Assembly: GCA_946188165.1 (NCBI GenBank)
Contig: CAMHTW010000002.1
Location: 62,001-126,000 of the forward strand
Source of the DNA: an uncultured Prevotella sp.
GTDB lineage: Bacteria; Bacteroidota; Bacteroidia; Bacteroidales; Bacteroidaceae
Reading direction: 5' to 3'
Length of the DNA: 64,000 bases
Shown here: piece after piece, positions 29,117-38,300 of the stretch
Numbering within the stretch: position 1 is the first letter of the stretch
Layout of the letters: the number at the start of each line of letters is the position of its first letter
Translations under genes and position numbers: made by a program
The notes under the pieces: generated by a model
What the model saw: the letters and a program-made list of their open reading frames with translations, nothing else
Told to the model about the DNA's origin: nothing
Database searches by the model: none

Positions 29117-30099
29117 TCTTCCCAATATTCTATTACACGTTTCTGTAACACGGTGGTTTGCTGGCTCTGACTGCCTTCCTCCCAGTATGAGAGCGTCAGC
29201 GAGTTCGAGGTCCAGTTGCCATAATCATCGCGCGTCAGATATGCGTTGTGCATATTAATCGTCATCACACATGCACCCGTTTTGTCGTACACTTTCTGAT
29301 TCTCCGACATGATCTCGTCCTCGTCATTATAGGTATATTCATTGACATACCGTATATTGGCCGCATTATTCGTCAGTGTACGCTTGACGAGGCGATAACG
29401 GCTGTCGTAGGTATATTCCACATCGCTATGCCCCTCCTTCTCCGTCATGCGAGCACGGCGAAGATAGCCATAACGATCGTATTCACGATTCACCAAGTCC
29501 GGATTCTCCAACTTACCATCTTGAAGGAATCGCAGGAACTGGTCTTCTGCCACGGCATTCTCCGTCACAATCTCCTGCACGGGGCCATGCAGTCCCATCG
29601 CAAAGACATCTTTATAGAATGGCGCCGTCGGATAATAGAACACGCGGATGTCGCGCGACCCGTTCTCGTTGGCCACTTCCGACATCTTCACGCTGCCAAA
29701 GTCATCCATATAGTACCAGGCATCGTCACGCTTGGTAAACGCACCATAGTCCTGCTGCAACTTATACAGGAAATACTGGAAGTTCTTCTCAAACAACGAC
29801 TTCGTACCGTAGGGACCTATCGTGATGTAAGCCGACTCCACGAAACGAGTTTTGGTAGAGATGCTCACCAGCAGCTTAGCCCGTATGCCATAGAACTTGC
29901 CACGATAGTAAAAGTCTTCGCCATCGTCGCTCCTGCCCCACTCTGCAAAATCAGCCTCTGTCAAACGCGTATTCAAGCTGTCAATACTACCCTCCAATGG
30001 TATGCCCATAAACTTTAGGCTACGAGGATCCGTCACTGGCTGTGCGCATAGCACAGTCGTGAACATCAACAACAGCTGAACGAGTAATAGCTTCTTCAT
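29113..30099 (-). CDS. exported protein of unknown function with YD-repeat-like end
   Basis: 328 aa. The start at 30099 gives signal peptide MKKLLLVQLLLMFTTVLCAQ. Residues about 30-190 form an alpha/beta region (FMGIPLEGSIDSLNTRLTEA) seen in small Bacteroidetes exported proteins of unknown function. Residues about 205-290 have YD-repeat-like spacing (REYDRYGYLRRARM, EYTYDSRYRLVKRT, YVNEYTYNDEDEI). Stop codon overlaps the start of the membrane-anchored AraC regulator; the two are one transcription unit, so this protein may be the periplasmic side of that signalling pair. Inference only. Confidence 0.65.
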   Translation of the reverse strand: MKKLLLVQLLLMFTTVLCAQPVTDPRSLKFMGIPLEGSIDSLNTRLTEADFAEWGRSDDGEDFYYRGKFYGIRAKLLVSISTKTRFVESAYITIGPYGTKSLFEKNFQYFLYKLQQDYGAFTKRDDAWYYMDDFGSVKMSEVANENGSRDIRVFYYPTAPFYKDVFAMGLHGPVQEIVTENAVAEDQFLRFLQDGKLENPDLVNREYDRYGYLRRARMTEKEGHSDVEYTYDSRYRLVKRTLTNNAANIRYVNEYTYNDEDEIMSENQKVYDKTGACVMTINMHNAYLTRDDYGNWTSNSLTLSYWEEGSQSQQTTVLQKRVIEYWEE

Positions 30100-31030
30100 C
30101 GCCTGCAAAATTACGAAATAATTTCGAATTACCAAATTTTGGAGCAGCAAATGCAAAGAGAAACTTGTTTTATCTGTACTGCGTCATGACAAGAATGCTT
30201 ACATCAGGATTCAAACAAAAAACTTTGATTGACATACATCATGCAGCCCTCGTCGGGGCACTTTTTTCGTCTAAAATAGGCCTGTTTACTCAAAAAATCA
30301 GGGTGAAAGTGTATTTTTTTCTTAAAATTGTTTGGAAGTTACGAAAAAATGCTTATCTTTGCAGCGAAATTTATGCTATAAATGCGTATTTTCAAACCTG
30401 TCCATGCGTGGGTGGGTATTTAAAAACATCGATGGAACGAGATCTCCGGCCAGTTGTACGGCCAGTCTCGAAAGGACGTTTTCGAACGTTACTGTCTGTA
30501 AAATCAAATCTCGCAAATTTGAATCTACTTGCAGCGGTGATGCAACAGAAAGCGTTCACGTGGGTTGATTTTATATCTCCCTGCGGCCAACATTCCCTTT
30601 ATATATATAATAAGGTGTACCCCGTTCAATAGGAGTGCTATCTTTGCGTATATGAATGGTTATCGTTAGCGTTATCGTTATCGTTTCCTTGGGAATCCTG
30701 CGCCGTGGTGTGAATATATCATCGCTGGCGTGGGCAGGCTTGACGTTGCTTATCCTCAAGTAGGGGCAATGCGAGAGCCTGATTTTAGGGATAAGCGCGA
30801 GAGAGACACACTCCCACGTCTTTTTTGTTTCCATAATTTTGTGGTAAATTGGTAAGGTAAAGGTTCTAACCATGATCCATTAACCCTTAACCATGAACCA
30901 GAACGTAGTGACCAGCAAGGGGAGCTGTTGGCCAGCACACTTTGTGTGTGTTTATGTTGAACCAAAAAGAAACGAAAAAGAGATTTTATTTTTATTTAAT
31001 TCACATTATTAATTTTAAAACAATTCAATT
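30100..31030. other. 931-bp gap with rightward promoter and long leader
   Basis: Contains the rightward promoter at 30331-30361, a second TATCTTTG at 30639-30646 without a clear partner box, a small GGCC...GGCC inverted repeat near 30450-30475, and a run of ttatcg-type repeats (30660-30688). A leftward open frame (30571-30873) looks like chance. No gene I can support. Confidence 0.6.
30331..30361 (+). promoter_or_regulatory. promoter about 670 bp upstream of the 989-aa gene
   Basis: TTTG (30331-30334), 19-bp gap, TATCTTTG (30354-30361). Next rightward gene is the leucine-rich protein at 31031, so its leader would be unusually long, or the promoter drives an RNA of its own. Confidence 0.65.
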
Positions 31031-34000
31031 ATGAGAAAAAATTTTCTTTTATTGATGCTGATGACACTCCTGCCTCTTGCAGGTTTTGCTCAGAGTGCTG
31101 TTGGTCAACAGTTCAACAGCGGCAACTACCGTTACCAGGTAACAAAAGTAATGGTTGGAACTACTCCGGGTGAGGTCACGATGATTGATCGTCGCGAAGG
31201 ACGTGCTGAGAGCGCATTTGTTGACGCAGATGGCAAATTGGACTTCCCAGAGTCTATTACTGTGACTTACGAAGATGAAGTCTACAATTTCAACGTTGCT
31301 GCTATTCTCGCTCCTGCTATGCAGAACCACGCTACAGCAACATCTGTAGAGATTCCGGCTCGTCTAAAGGAGATTCCTGCAAACTGCTTTAATGGTTGTT
31401 CAAACTTGACCAGCATTACTTTCCAGACTGGTTCGCAGATTACGACAATTGGTGTTGGTGCTTTTGCAACTACCCGTATTGCTAATTTCGACTTCTCTCC
31501 CTGCACCAAGCTGTTGGAACTTCCTAATGGCGTGTTTGCTGAAGCTGGTAACTTGACCAACTCCTACATCACAACTATTACGCTTCCTGGTGGTACACAG
31601 TTCAAGCACATCAATGGTGCTCTGCAGTATCTGACTGAGTTGACAACTATCAACAATCTGGAGAACAGTAACCTTCAGGAACTGATTGCCGAAAGCTTTA
31701 AGCAGTGTGCAAAACTGAAGACACTGTCACTGCCTGCAAGCATTAAGTACATTGACAAGATAGCACTGAAGAACTCTGCTATTGAGACACTTACTATTAA
31801 TGTCACCAGCCTACAGTATCTGGGTGGTGGTACGGTAAATCCTGCTGATTGGACTTACGCTGACGCTGCTGCCGCTACTAACATCTATGATGGTGCCAAC
31901 ACACTGAAGAGTCTCACTCTGACAGGTAATCTTGGTGGTAAGATTTGTACAAACGCTTTCTTGGATTGCACCAATATTGGAACTAACACCTCTGACAAGA
32001 AGTTTGACATCAGTGGTTTGAACTTTATTTCTCAGGGTCAGATTCAGACTGACGCCTTCAAAGGTTGTACTAATATTAAGTCTATTACTCTTGGTGATAT
32101 TACCGATAATGGTATGACTGGTCAGTTCACCATTGCTGCTAATGCTTTCAGAAACTGTCCTATCGGTTCTGTTACAATTGGTGACATCAACACTAAGGAC
32201 GCTATTGGTGCTCAGGCATTCCACAATGTTTTGAAGACCGTGACCATCGGTGCCATCAAGGCTGATGACGGTGTGTTCGCAGCAGACGCATTCCACTTTG
32301 GCAACAATTTGGGTAACTGGGTCGTAACATTAGGTTCTGATACGAAAGCTCTGAATGCCAACGTAGTAAGCGTAGGTACTGAACTTATCCCCGCCGGTGC
32401 TTTCGATTTCTCTAATGTTGCAGCTAAACCTGCAGGTACAGCTTGGCCTGTCATCAACATTGGTAAGATTACCTCTAAGGGTGCTATCTTTGATGGTACT
32501 ACTCCTTCTTTTGCTGGTAACAAAATTGAAAAGATGTATTTCAATGGTACCATCATCCAGAATGGTCTTGACGCTTGTCCTGTTGCTGCGGGTGCAAACC
32601 TCACAACAGTAGTGTTCCAGAAGGCTATTGAGACTGGTGGCGTAGGTGCTGCTGCTTTCACGAATGTTGCTGCTTTGGTTAGCTTGACCTTCAATGGTGC
32701 TCTCGCAGAGCTGGCTGTTGCTAATGGTGCATTCCAGGGTTCTGGTATCACAACCGCAGTTGTTCCTGCTTATCGTACTGTTACTTACAATGCTGCTGCT
32801 GCCGATATTTATGACTTGACTGTCAGCCCGTTTGCTCAGCAGGCATTCTATCCTGCTTATGTTGCTGATGCAGCTCTTAATATCACTCTGAATATTCCTA
32901 ATGCTTCAGCTCTGCTTAACCTCATTAAGGAGGGTAAGGTTTACGATCATGTTGATGGATACAACGGAACAGGTGCTGTCACAACTGCAGCTCAGCAGGC
33001 TACTGATATTATCTTTGGCGTATTCTTCCCCGTTGTGATTACTCCTGACTATACTTTCAAGGCTTATCGTAACGAGAACCAGAAGAACGTTGCTTGGGCT
33101 CGTTGGGAACTTGGTGCACGTGTTGATCCTGATGTAACAGGTACTATTAATGCAAATAGTGACTTGGTTATCAAGCGTGTCCAGAACATTGACGGTGCTA
33201 ATGTTAAGGTGACCCTCTATGGTACTTATACTGACGAAGACAATGCTTTGAATGCTTCTACGATTTACATGGTTCCTCTGAAGGTATACGATGGCTACTA
33301 TCATATTCCTGGTGGAAACCACGCAACCTTGATTGCAAAGGTTGAGAAGGCTGGTGGTGCTGAGTTTACCGATGCTGCCAAGGATGTGAAGGTTCGTGTA
33401 TTCGATGGAACTTCTGGTGTAAATCCTGGTACTGGTGCAAATGCATGGCCTGCTTATGCTACTAGTTCTATCTGGCCTGGCCTTGTAAATACTGAGTTGT
33501 TTGTTGCTTCTAACGTTATTACTAACCAGCAGTTGATTGATAAGCATGCTAATGATCTTGTTTCACCTGCAGGTGGATTAGAGGCATGGGGCTACTATCA
33601 TAATGCCGTTGCCGACATCGACATCTATCGTGGTACCTATGGCACTGCTAATCAAGCAATCAAGGAGGATCTGTATATCATGAGCAATCCTGCTAAGTAC
33701 CAGGGCTTCCGTATTGACAAGACTCCTATTACTAAGGAGAATGGTGCTTACATCTACACTGGCTGGTACTACATGCTGCTGAAGCACTACGAGGGTGATG
33801 CCGCTGCTGCTCCTCGTGTAGTATGGTTGGATGCTGATCCTGACACCGATCCTAATACTACAGGCATCTTCGAGATGAAGCAGAGCGTGAAGAGCGACTC
33901 TAAGTATAACAATGCTATGTACAACCTGCAGGGTGTTCGCGTAAATGGTGCTCAGAAGGGTATCTACATCCTGAACGGTAAGAAGTACGTTGTTAAGTAA
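31031..34000 (+). CDS. leucine-rich (LRR_5-type) exported protein with T9SS-like tail
   Basis: 989 aa. Signal peptide MRKNFLLLMLMTLLPLAGFA. Residues about 90-640 consist of BspA/LRR_5-type repeats (IPANCFNGCSNLTSITFQTG; LPASIKYIDKIALKNSAIET), rich in Asn/Ala/Thr. From about 680 a beta-rich region of unknown type. The C-terminus (NAMYNLQGVRVNGAQKGIYI and GKKYVVK) is the short T9SS-like tail. Codon choice differs visibly from neighbours (many GCT/GGT/ACT codons), suggesting high expression or a different history. A 55-aa peptide gene follows after 85 bp. Confidence 0.85.
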   Translation: MRKNFLLLMLMTLLPLAGFAQSAVGQQFNSGNYRYQVTKVMVGTTPGEVTMIDRREGRAESAFVDADGKLDFPESITVTYEDEVYNFNVAAILAPAMQNHATATSVEIPARLKEIPANCFNGCSNLTSITFQTGSQITTIGVGAFATTRIANFDFSPCTKLLELPNGVFAEAGNLTNSYITTITLPGGTQFKHINGALQYLTELTTINNLENSNLQELIAESFKQCAKLKTLSLPASIKYIDKIALKNSAIETLTINVTSLQYLGGGTVNPADWTYADAAAATNIYDGANTLKSLTLTGNLGGKICTNAFLDCTNIGTNTSDKKFDISGLNFISQGQIQTDAFKGCTNIKSITLGDITDNGMTGQFTIAANAFRNCPIGSVTIGDINTKDAIGAQAFHNVLKTVTIGAIKADDGVFAADAFHFGNNLGNWVVTLGSDTKALNANVVSVGTELIPAGAFDFSNVAAKPAGTAWPVINIGKITSKGAIFDGTTPSFAGNKIEKMYFNGTIIQNGLDACPVAAGANLTTVVFQKAIETGGVGAAAFTNVAALVSLTFNGALAELAVANGAFQGSGITTAVVPAYRTVTYNAAAADIYDLTVSPFAQQAFYPAYVADAALNITLNIPNASALLNLIKEGKVYDHVDGYNGTGAVTTAAQQATDIIFGVFFPVVITPDYTFKAYRNENQKNVAWARWELGARVDPDVTGTINANSDLVIKRVQNIDGANVKVTLYGTYTDEDNALNASTIYMVPLKVYDGYYHIPGGNHATLIAKVEKAGGAEFTDAAKDVKVRVFDGTSGVNPGTGANAWPAYATSSIWPGLVNTELFVASNVITNQQLIDKHANDLVSPAGGLEAWGYYHNAVADIDIYRGTYGTANQAIKEDLYIMSNPAKYQGFRIDKTPITKENGAYIYTGWYYMLLKHYEGDAAAAPRVVWLDADPDTDPNTTGIFEMKQSVKSDSKYNNAMYNLQGVRVNGAQKGIYILNGKKYVVK

Positions 34001-34016
34001 TAATATGATATGTTAG

Positions 34017-34046
34017 GCAGGGTGCTGTCAAATAATAGCACCCTGC
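34017..34046 (+). terminator. hairpin after the 989-aa gene
   Basis: GCAGGGTGCT / AGCACCCTGC, perfect 10-bp stem with 10-nt loop, followed by TTTATAAAA. May be a partial terminator before the 55-aa peptide gene, setting a lower level for the peptide. Confidence 0.65.
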
Positions 34047-34085
34047 TTTATAAAACAAAACATGATTTTAAAATTAAAAGAGAAA

Positions 34086-34253
34086 ATGAAAAAGACTTAT
34101 TTTGCTCCCGAGGTGGAGGTTGTTGAGCTGATGGCTCAGGTAGCACTGCTCGCTGGTAGTGGTGTTCCTGGTGGCGAAGGTGGTGGTGATGATGGTGGTT
34201 CAGATGTGAGCACCTCTGATCCTACTGATCCAGGATGGGGCAGTGACTATTAA
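34086..34253 (+). CDS. 55-aa peptide of the KKxYxxP / LLxGS family
   Basis: Starts MKKTYFAPEVEVVELMAQVA and continues to LLAGSG; the rest is Gly/Asp/Ser-rich and ends DPGWGSDY. The start at 34086 was chosen over an ATG eight codons upstream because it aligns with the peptide at 6373-6552 and has a short purine run (aaaagagaaa) just before it. Lies directly downstream of a large exported leucine-rich protein, just as the other copy lies among large exported proteins. No signal peptide or membrane segment. Family role unknown; a precursor with conserved leader and variable acidic core is one reading. Confidence 0.72.
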   Translation: MKKTYFAPEVEVVELMAQVALLAGSGVPGGEGGGDDGGSDVSTSDPTDPGWGSDY

Positions 34254-34293
34254 ATCAACGAAGACAGAAACTCTCTGTTAGAAAGTCTAAACC

Positions 34294-34333
34294 AAGGTGG
34301 GCGTTGGCCTCAATGCCGAGCGCCCACCTTTTT
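34294..34333 (+). terminator. terminator after the 55-aa peptide
   Basis: AAGGTGGGCG / CGCCCACCTT, perfect 10-bp stem with 17-nt loop, followed by TTT. Closes the leucine-rich / peptide unit. Confidence 0.85.
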
Positions 34334-34434
34334 CAAAAAAACGCATAGCTGCCATAAGATGGCACATAGGATGAGCGAAACATCGCTTTGCGACGAAACA
34401 TTTATATAATGTTTTTTAAGTTTAAATTAAATTA

Positions 34435-34680
34435 GTGTTAATGAACAGGCTGGCCAGTTCGTGAGGATAGGACAGCTGAGACATGAAATTAACAAAAAAA
34501 ATCTCAGCTGGTGCCTGCCCGTGACGGGTGAGCGCCAGTTAGCTTTCAGGGAAGCCCTGATGTAACGTAGGAAGAGTTACAAAGAAACGCTGTCAGTGAA
34601 TCAATGAAGGAAGAAGTAAGAGGAAAATGGGATGTTTTGCAACGAAAAACAATAATTAGGTGAGTTTTTCGTTTTATTAA
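34435..34680 (+). ncRNA. candidate structured RNA
   Basis: No reading frame but a series of good hairpins: CAGCTGAGA/TCTCAGCTG (34473-34510, loop of 20), a composite GGTGC..CCCG-TGA-CGGG..GCGCC (34511-34536), TCAGGG-AAG-CCCTGA (34546-34560), GTAAC/GTTAC (34562-34580), and a final AACGAAAAAC / GTTTTTCGTT followed by TTATT (34641-34676), which looks like a terminator. No exact promoter box found; TTTG near 34392 is possible. Does not resemble tmRNA, RNase P RNA or SRP RNA to me. Could alternatively be a leader of the FAH-family gene at 34685. Confidence 0.45.
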
Positions 34681-34684
34681 TAGT

Positions 34685-35302
34685 ATGAAGATATTTGCAG
34701 TAGGCATGAATTATATCCAGCACAATAAAGAGCTGGATGGTGCGTTATATAAACCAGAGAGGCCCGTCATCTTTACCAAGGCCGACTCGGCGTTGTTGAA
34801 GGATGGGAAGCCTTTCTTCATACCCGACTGGAGCAGGCAGGTAGATTATGAGACGGAACTGGTAGTGCGCATCTGCAGGTTGGGCAAAAGCATCCCTGAA
34901 CGCTTTGCACACCGTTATTATGACGCTGTGACTGTGGGCATTGACTTCACAGCACGCGATTGGCAGCGCGAAGCTCGCGAAAAAGGGCAACCTTGGGAGA
35001 TATGCAAAGGGTTCGACGGTTCAGCCGTTATAGGCGACTGGATAGAGAAAGAAAAGTTCCGCGACGTGCAGGCCCTACACTTCCATCTGGATATCAACGG
35101 GCAGACGGTACAGGAAGGCTGTACGAGCGATATGCTCTACAAGATAGACGAGTTGGTGAGCTACATCTCACAGTTCTTTACGTTGAAAACGGGCGATTTG
35201 TTGTATACAGGCACCCCAGTAGGCGTAGGGCCGGTCAAGATCAATGACCACCTGGAAGGGTGGTTGGAGGAGCGGAAGGTGATGGAGTTTAATTGCAAGT
35301 AG
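34685..35302 (+). CDS. fumarylacetoacetate hydrolase (FAH) family protein
   Basis: 205 aa, the short single-domain form of the FAH family. Conserved features: MKIFAVGMNYIQHNKELDGA start, DYETELVVRI (metal-binding glutamates), GIDFTARDWQREAREKGQPW, GFDGSAVIGDW, GDLLYTGTPVGVGPV. Members act as acylpyruvases, isomerases or oxaloacetate decarboxylases with Mg2+ or Mn2+; the substrate is not readable. In Porphyromonas gingivalis the order FAH-porU-porV-ispF is the same, as I recall it, so the neighbourhood is ancestral. Confidence 0.9.
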   Translation: MKIFAVGMNYIQHNKELDGALYKPERPVIFTKADSALLKDGKPFFIPDWSRQVDYETELVVRICRLGKSIPERFAHRYYDAVTVGIDFTARDWQREAREKGQPWEICKGFDGSAVIGDWIEKEKFRDVQALHFHLDINGQTVQEGCTSDMLYKIDELVSYISQFFTLKTGDLLYTGTPVGVGPVKINDHLEGWLEERKVMEFNCK

Positions 35303-35303
35303 A

Positions 35304-35368
35304 AACCCACCCCCGGCCCCTCCCGAACGGGCAACCCACCCCCGACCCCTCCCGTTCGGGAGGGGAGG
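35304..35368 (-). repeat. CCCCTCCC repeats, two units, G-rich strand leftward
   Basis: Two units of the hairpin-plus-G-tail repeat upstream of porU, the first truncated in its hairpin. Inverted relative to the two units inside porU (35470-35541), so the porU start codon lies in the loop between inverted copies. Confidence 0.9.
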
Positions 35369-35397
35369 TGGAATACAAGAGATAAGAGAATAAGAGA

Positions 35398-38300
35398 ATG
35401 AAGAAGAAAAGAGAACTGCAGACAACGATGAGATGGGCACTACTATTGCTCCTCCTCATTGTGGCTACCCTCCCCTCCCGTTCGGGAGGGGTCGGGGGTG
35501 GGTCTCTCCCCTCCCGTTCGGGAGGGGTCGGGGGTGGGTTCTTCTTCAATCTTACGGCTGATGAGGTCAGGATTGACACGCTATTACCTGTCTTCAACTA
35601 TGCCTATCCATTAGATTCTCACTATGCCGACTCCACTTACGAGGTCTCCATTGAGTATCCTGAATTCGTTCCAATGAGCGCGGAGGAGATTGAGCGCTAC
35701 GCTAAAATTAGGAATGAGGAATTAGGAATTAGGAATGAGGAATTAGGAATGAGGAATTATGATTACTCATTAAATTATGGGTTGCCGGAATTACCAAAAA
35801 TTGCCCAATCCATTAGCGTTGAGCGCAAAAAGGGTACGCTACATATTGGCTTTATTCCATTGGTATATCGGGATGGACAATACCAGAAGTTGGTGAGTTT
35901 TAAGCTAGATGTAAGAAGTAAGATGGAAGATGGAAGAAGGAGGGCTTCAGACATCAGACATCAGACATCTGCCGTCTCACGTTATGCAGACAACTCGGTA
36001 TTGCGTTCGGGGTCATGGGCAAAGATTCGGGTACCAGTGACTGGTATCTATCAGTTGACGAGCGATTTGATAAAAAAGGCCGGTTTCAACGACATTAATA
36101 AGGTAAAGGTTTATGGTTATGGAGGTGCCCGTCAGCCTGAGCAGTTGACTGCCGACTACCTGGCAGAAACTGACGACCTGAAAGAGGTACCTACCTGCAC
36201 GGTCAACGGGCGACGTTTCTTCTATGCCGTAGGCCCCGTCTCTTGGGATGCCAACTACCGTCGTATCCGCAACAACTACTCGGACTACGGCTACTATTTC
36301 CTGACAGAGAACGACAGTACTGCGCTGACCATAGAGAAGGATGCCTTCATCAGCAGCTGCTACCCACAGCGCGAGAACTATTGCACACTATACGAAGTAG
36401 ATGACTATGCGTGGTATCATGGTGGACGCAACCTGTATGACGCGACGGAAATCAAGGCCGGGGCATCAAAGACCTACACCATTGCCGCCAAAGGAACCGG
36501 TAACGGACAACTGACCATCGTGCTGTCGGCCATCGACGGCGCCAGCATCACGGTGAGTCTGAACGGTGAATCGTTAGGGACGGTCAACATCATCAAACAA
36601 GGCGAATATGATGCCATGCAGACGGCTTCCCGTAGCTTTTCCGTCAGTAACCTACAGGCCAGCAACACGGTAAGCATCCAGACAAGTGCCACCAGCGGTA
36701 CCACCCGTTTGGACTACATCTCCATCTACTCTGAACAACCTGAAGCCAGTCCCGATTTGGAAAACGGTACCTTTGGCACACCAGAATTCGTACATCGCAT
36801 TACAAACCAGAACCATCATGCCACAGCAGCAACGGATATGGTGATTATCATACCCACCTCACAAAAGCTGCTGAAAGAGGCCCAGCGACTGAAAGTCCTG
36901 CACGAACAGCACGACTCGCTGCGCGTCACCATCGTACCTGCCGACGAGCTCTACAACGAATTCTCGAGTGGTACACCTGATGCCAACGCCTATCGTCGCT
37001 ATATGAAGATGCTCTACGACAGAGCAGAGACAGAAGACGACATGCCCCGCTACCTGTTGTTGATGGGCGACGCGGCATGGGACAACCGTATGCGTACCAG
37101 CGAGTGGGCCAACACATCCGTCGATGACTTCCTGCTATGCTACGAAAGCGAAAACTCATACAGCCATACCAGTTGCTATGTCAGCGATGACTATTTCGGA
37201 CTGTTAGACGACAATGAAGGTGCCAGTCTGCTGACAGAGAAAAGTGATCTTGCCGTAGGACGCATTACGGCACGTACAGCTGAAGATGCGAAGATTGTTG
37301 TCGACAAAATCGACAACTACATCAATAACAAGGAGGCGGCTATCTGGCAGAACACCGTCTGCATGATGGGCGATGACGGCAACCAGAACCGCCACATGGA
37401 AGACGCTGACGCTGTTGCACAACTGGTGGAAACGCAGCATCCTGACATACTGGTCAAGCGTGTCATGTGGGATGCCTTTACCCGTGTAAGTTCGGCAACG
37501 GGCAATCGCTATCCTGACGTGACCCGGCTGATACGTCAGCAGATGGCACAGGGTGCACTGATCATGAACTACTCAGGACACGGACGTGCCGATGCCATCT
37601 CTCACGAATACGTGCTGACCCTGTCTGACTTTAACATCACCTCGTCCATGCGCCTGCCACTTTGGATGACAGCATCGTGCGACATCATGCCCTTTGACGG
37701 ACAAGAGGAGAACATTGGCGAGACGGCTCTGTTCAATGCCCAGGGAGGGGCCATCGCCTTCTTTGGCACCACTCGAACTGTTTACCAACCCCAAAACAGA
37801 CTGATGAACCTGGCATTTACGCGGCAGGTGCTGAGCCTGGACGTGGATGGACTGATGATGCCTATCGGCGAAGCAGTGAGACGGGCAAAGGGGGAACTGG
37901 TAACGACAGGCATCATTGTCGGCTACCAGCCAAACGGCCAACCAATCTGGTCAACTGACAAATCGGAGAACAAACTGCAATACTCCCTCTTAGGTGACCC
38001 TGCCCTGCGTCTGGCTCTACCCACTGCCTCTATTGTCGTTGACAGTATCAACCACACAGCGATTGGTGACGACATACTGACCCTGAAAGCTGGTACAACG
38101 GCAACGATTAGCGGACGTGTGCTGAACAACAGCCTCATGACAGACAGCTGTTTCAATGGCACCGTCAATGCAATGGTGCGCGATGCAAAAGAACAGATTA
38201 TATGTAAGATGAACGACACACCGGAAACTGACGAGCCTTTCATCTACTATGACAGGACGAGCACCATCTTTAACGGAAACGACAGCGTGCGACAGGGACG

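Noticed and set aside
30571..30873. Leftward frame of about 100 codons in the gap before the 989-aa gene
   Set aside because: Contains low-complexity (ITITLTITI) derived from a ttatcg repeat and no start context; kept only as a possible dispersed repeat.
34435..34680. tmRNA, RNase P RNA or SRP RNA
   Set aside because: None of the landmark sequences (tRNA-like CCA end with tag frame, GAGGAAAGTCC, SRP tetraloop region) is present.
35289..35597. Leftward frame rich in PPPTPPEREG
   Set aside because: It is just the CCCCTCCC repeats read in another frame.
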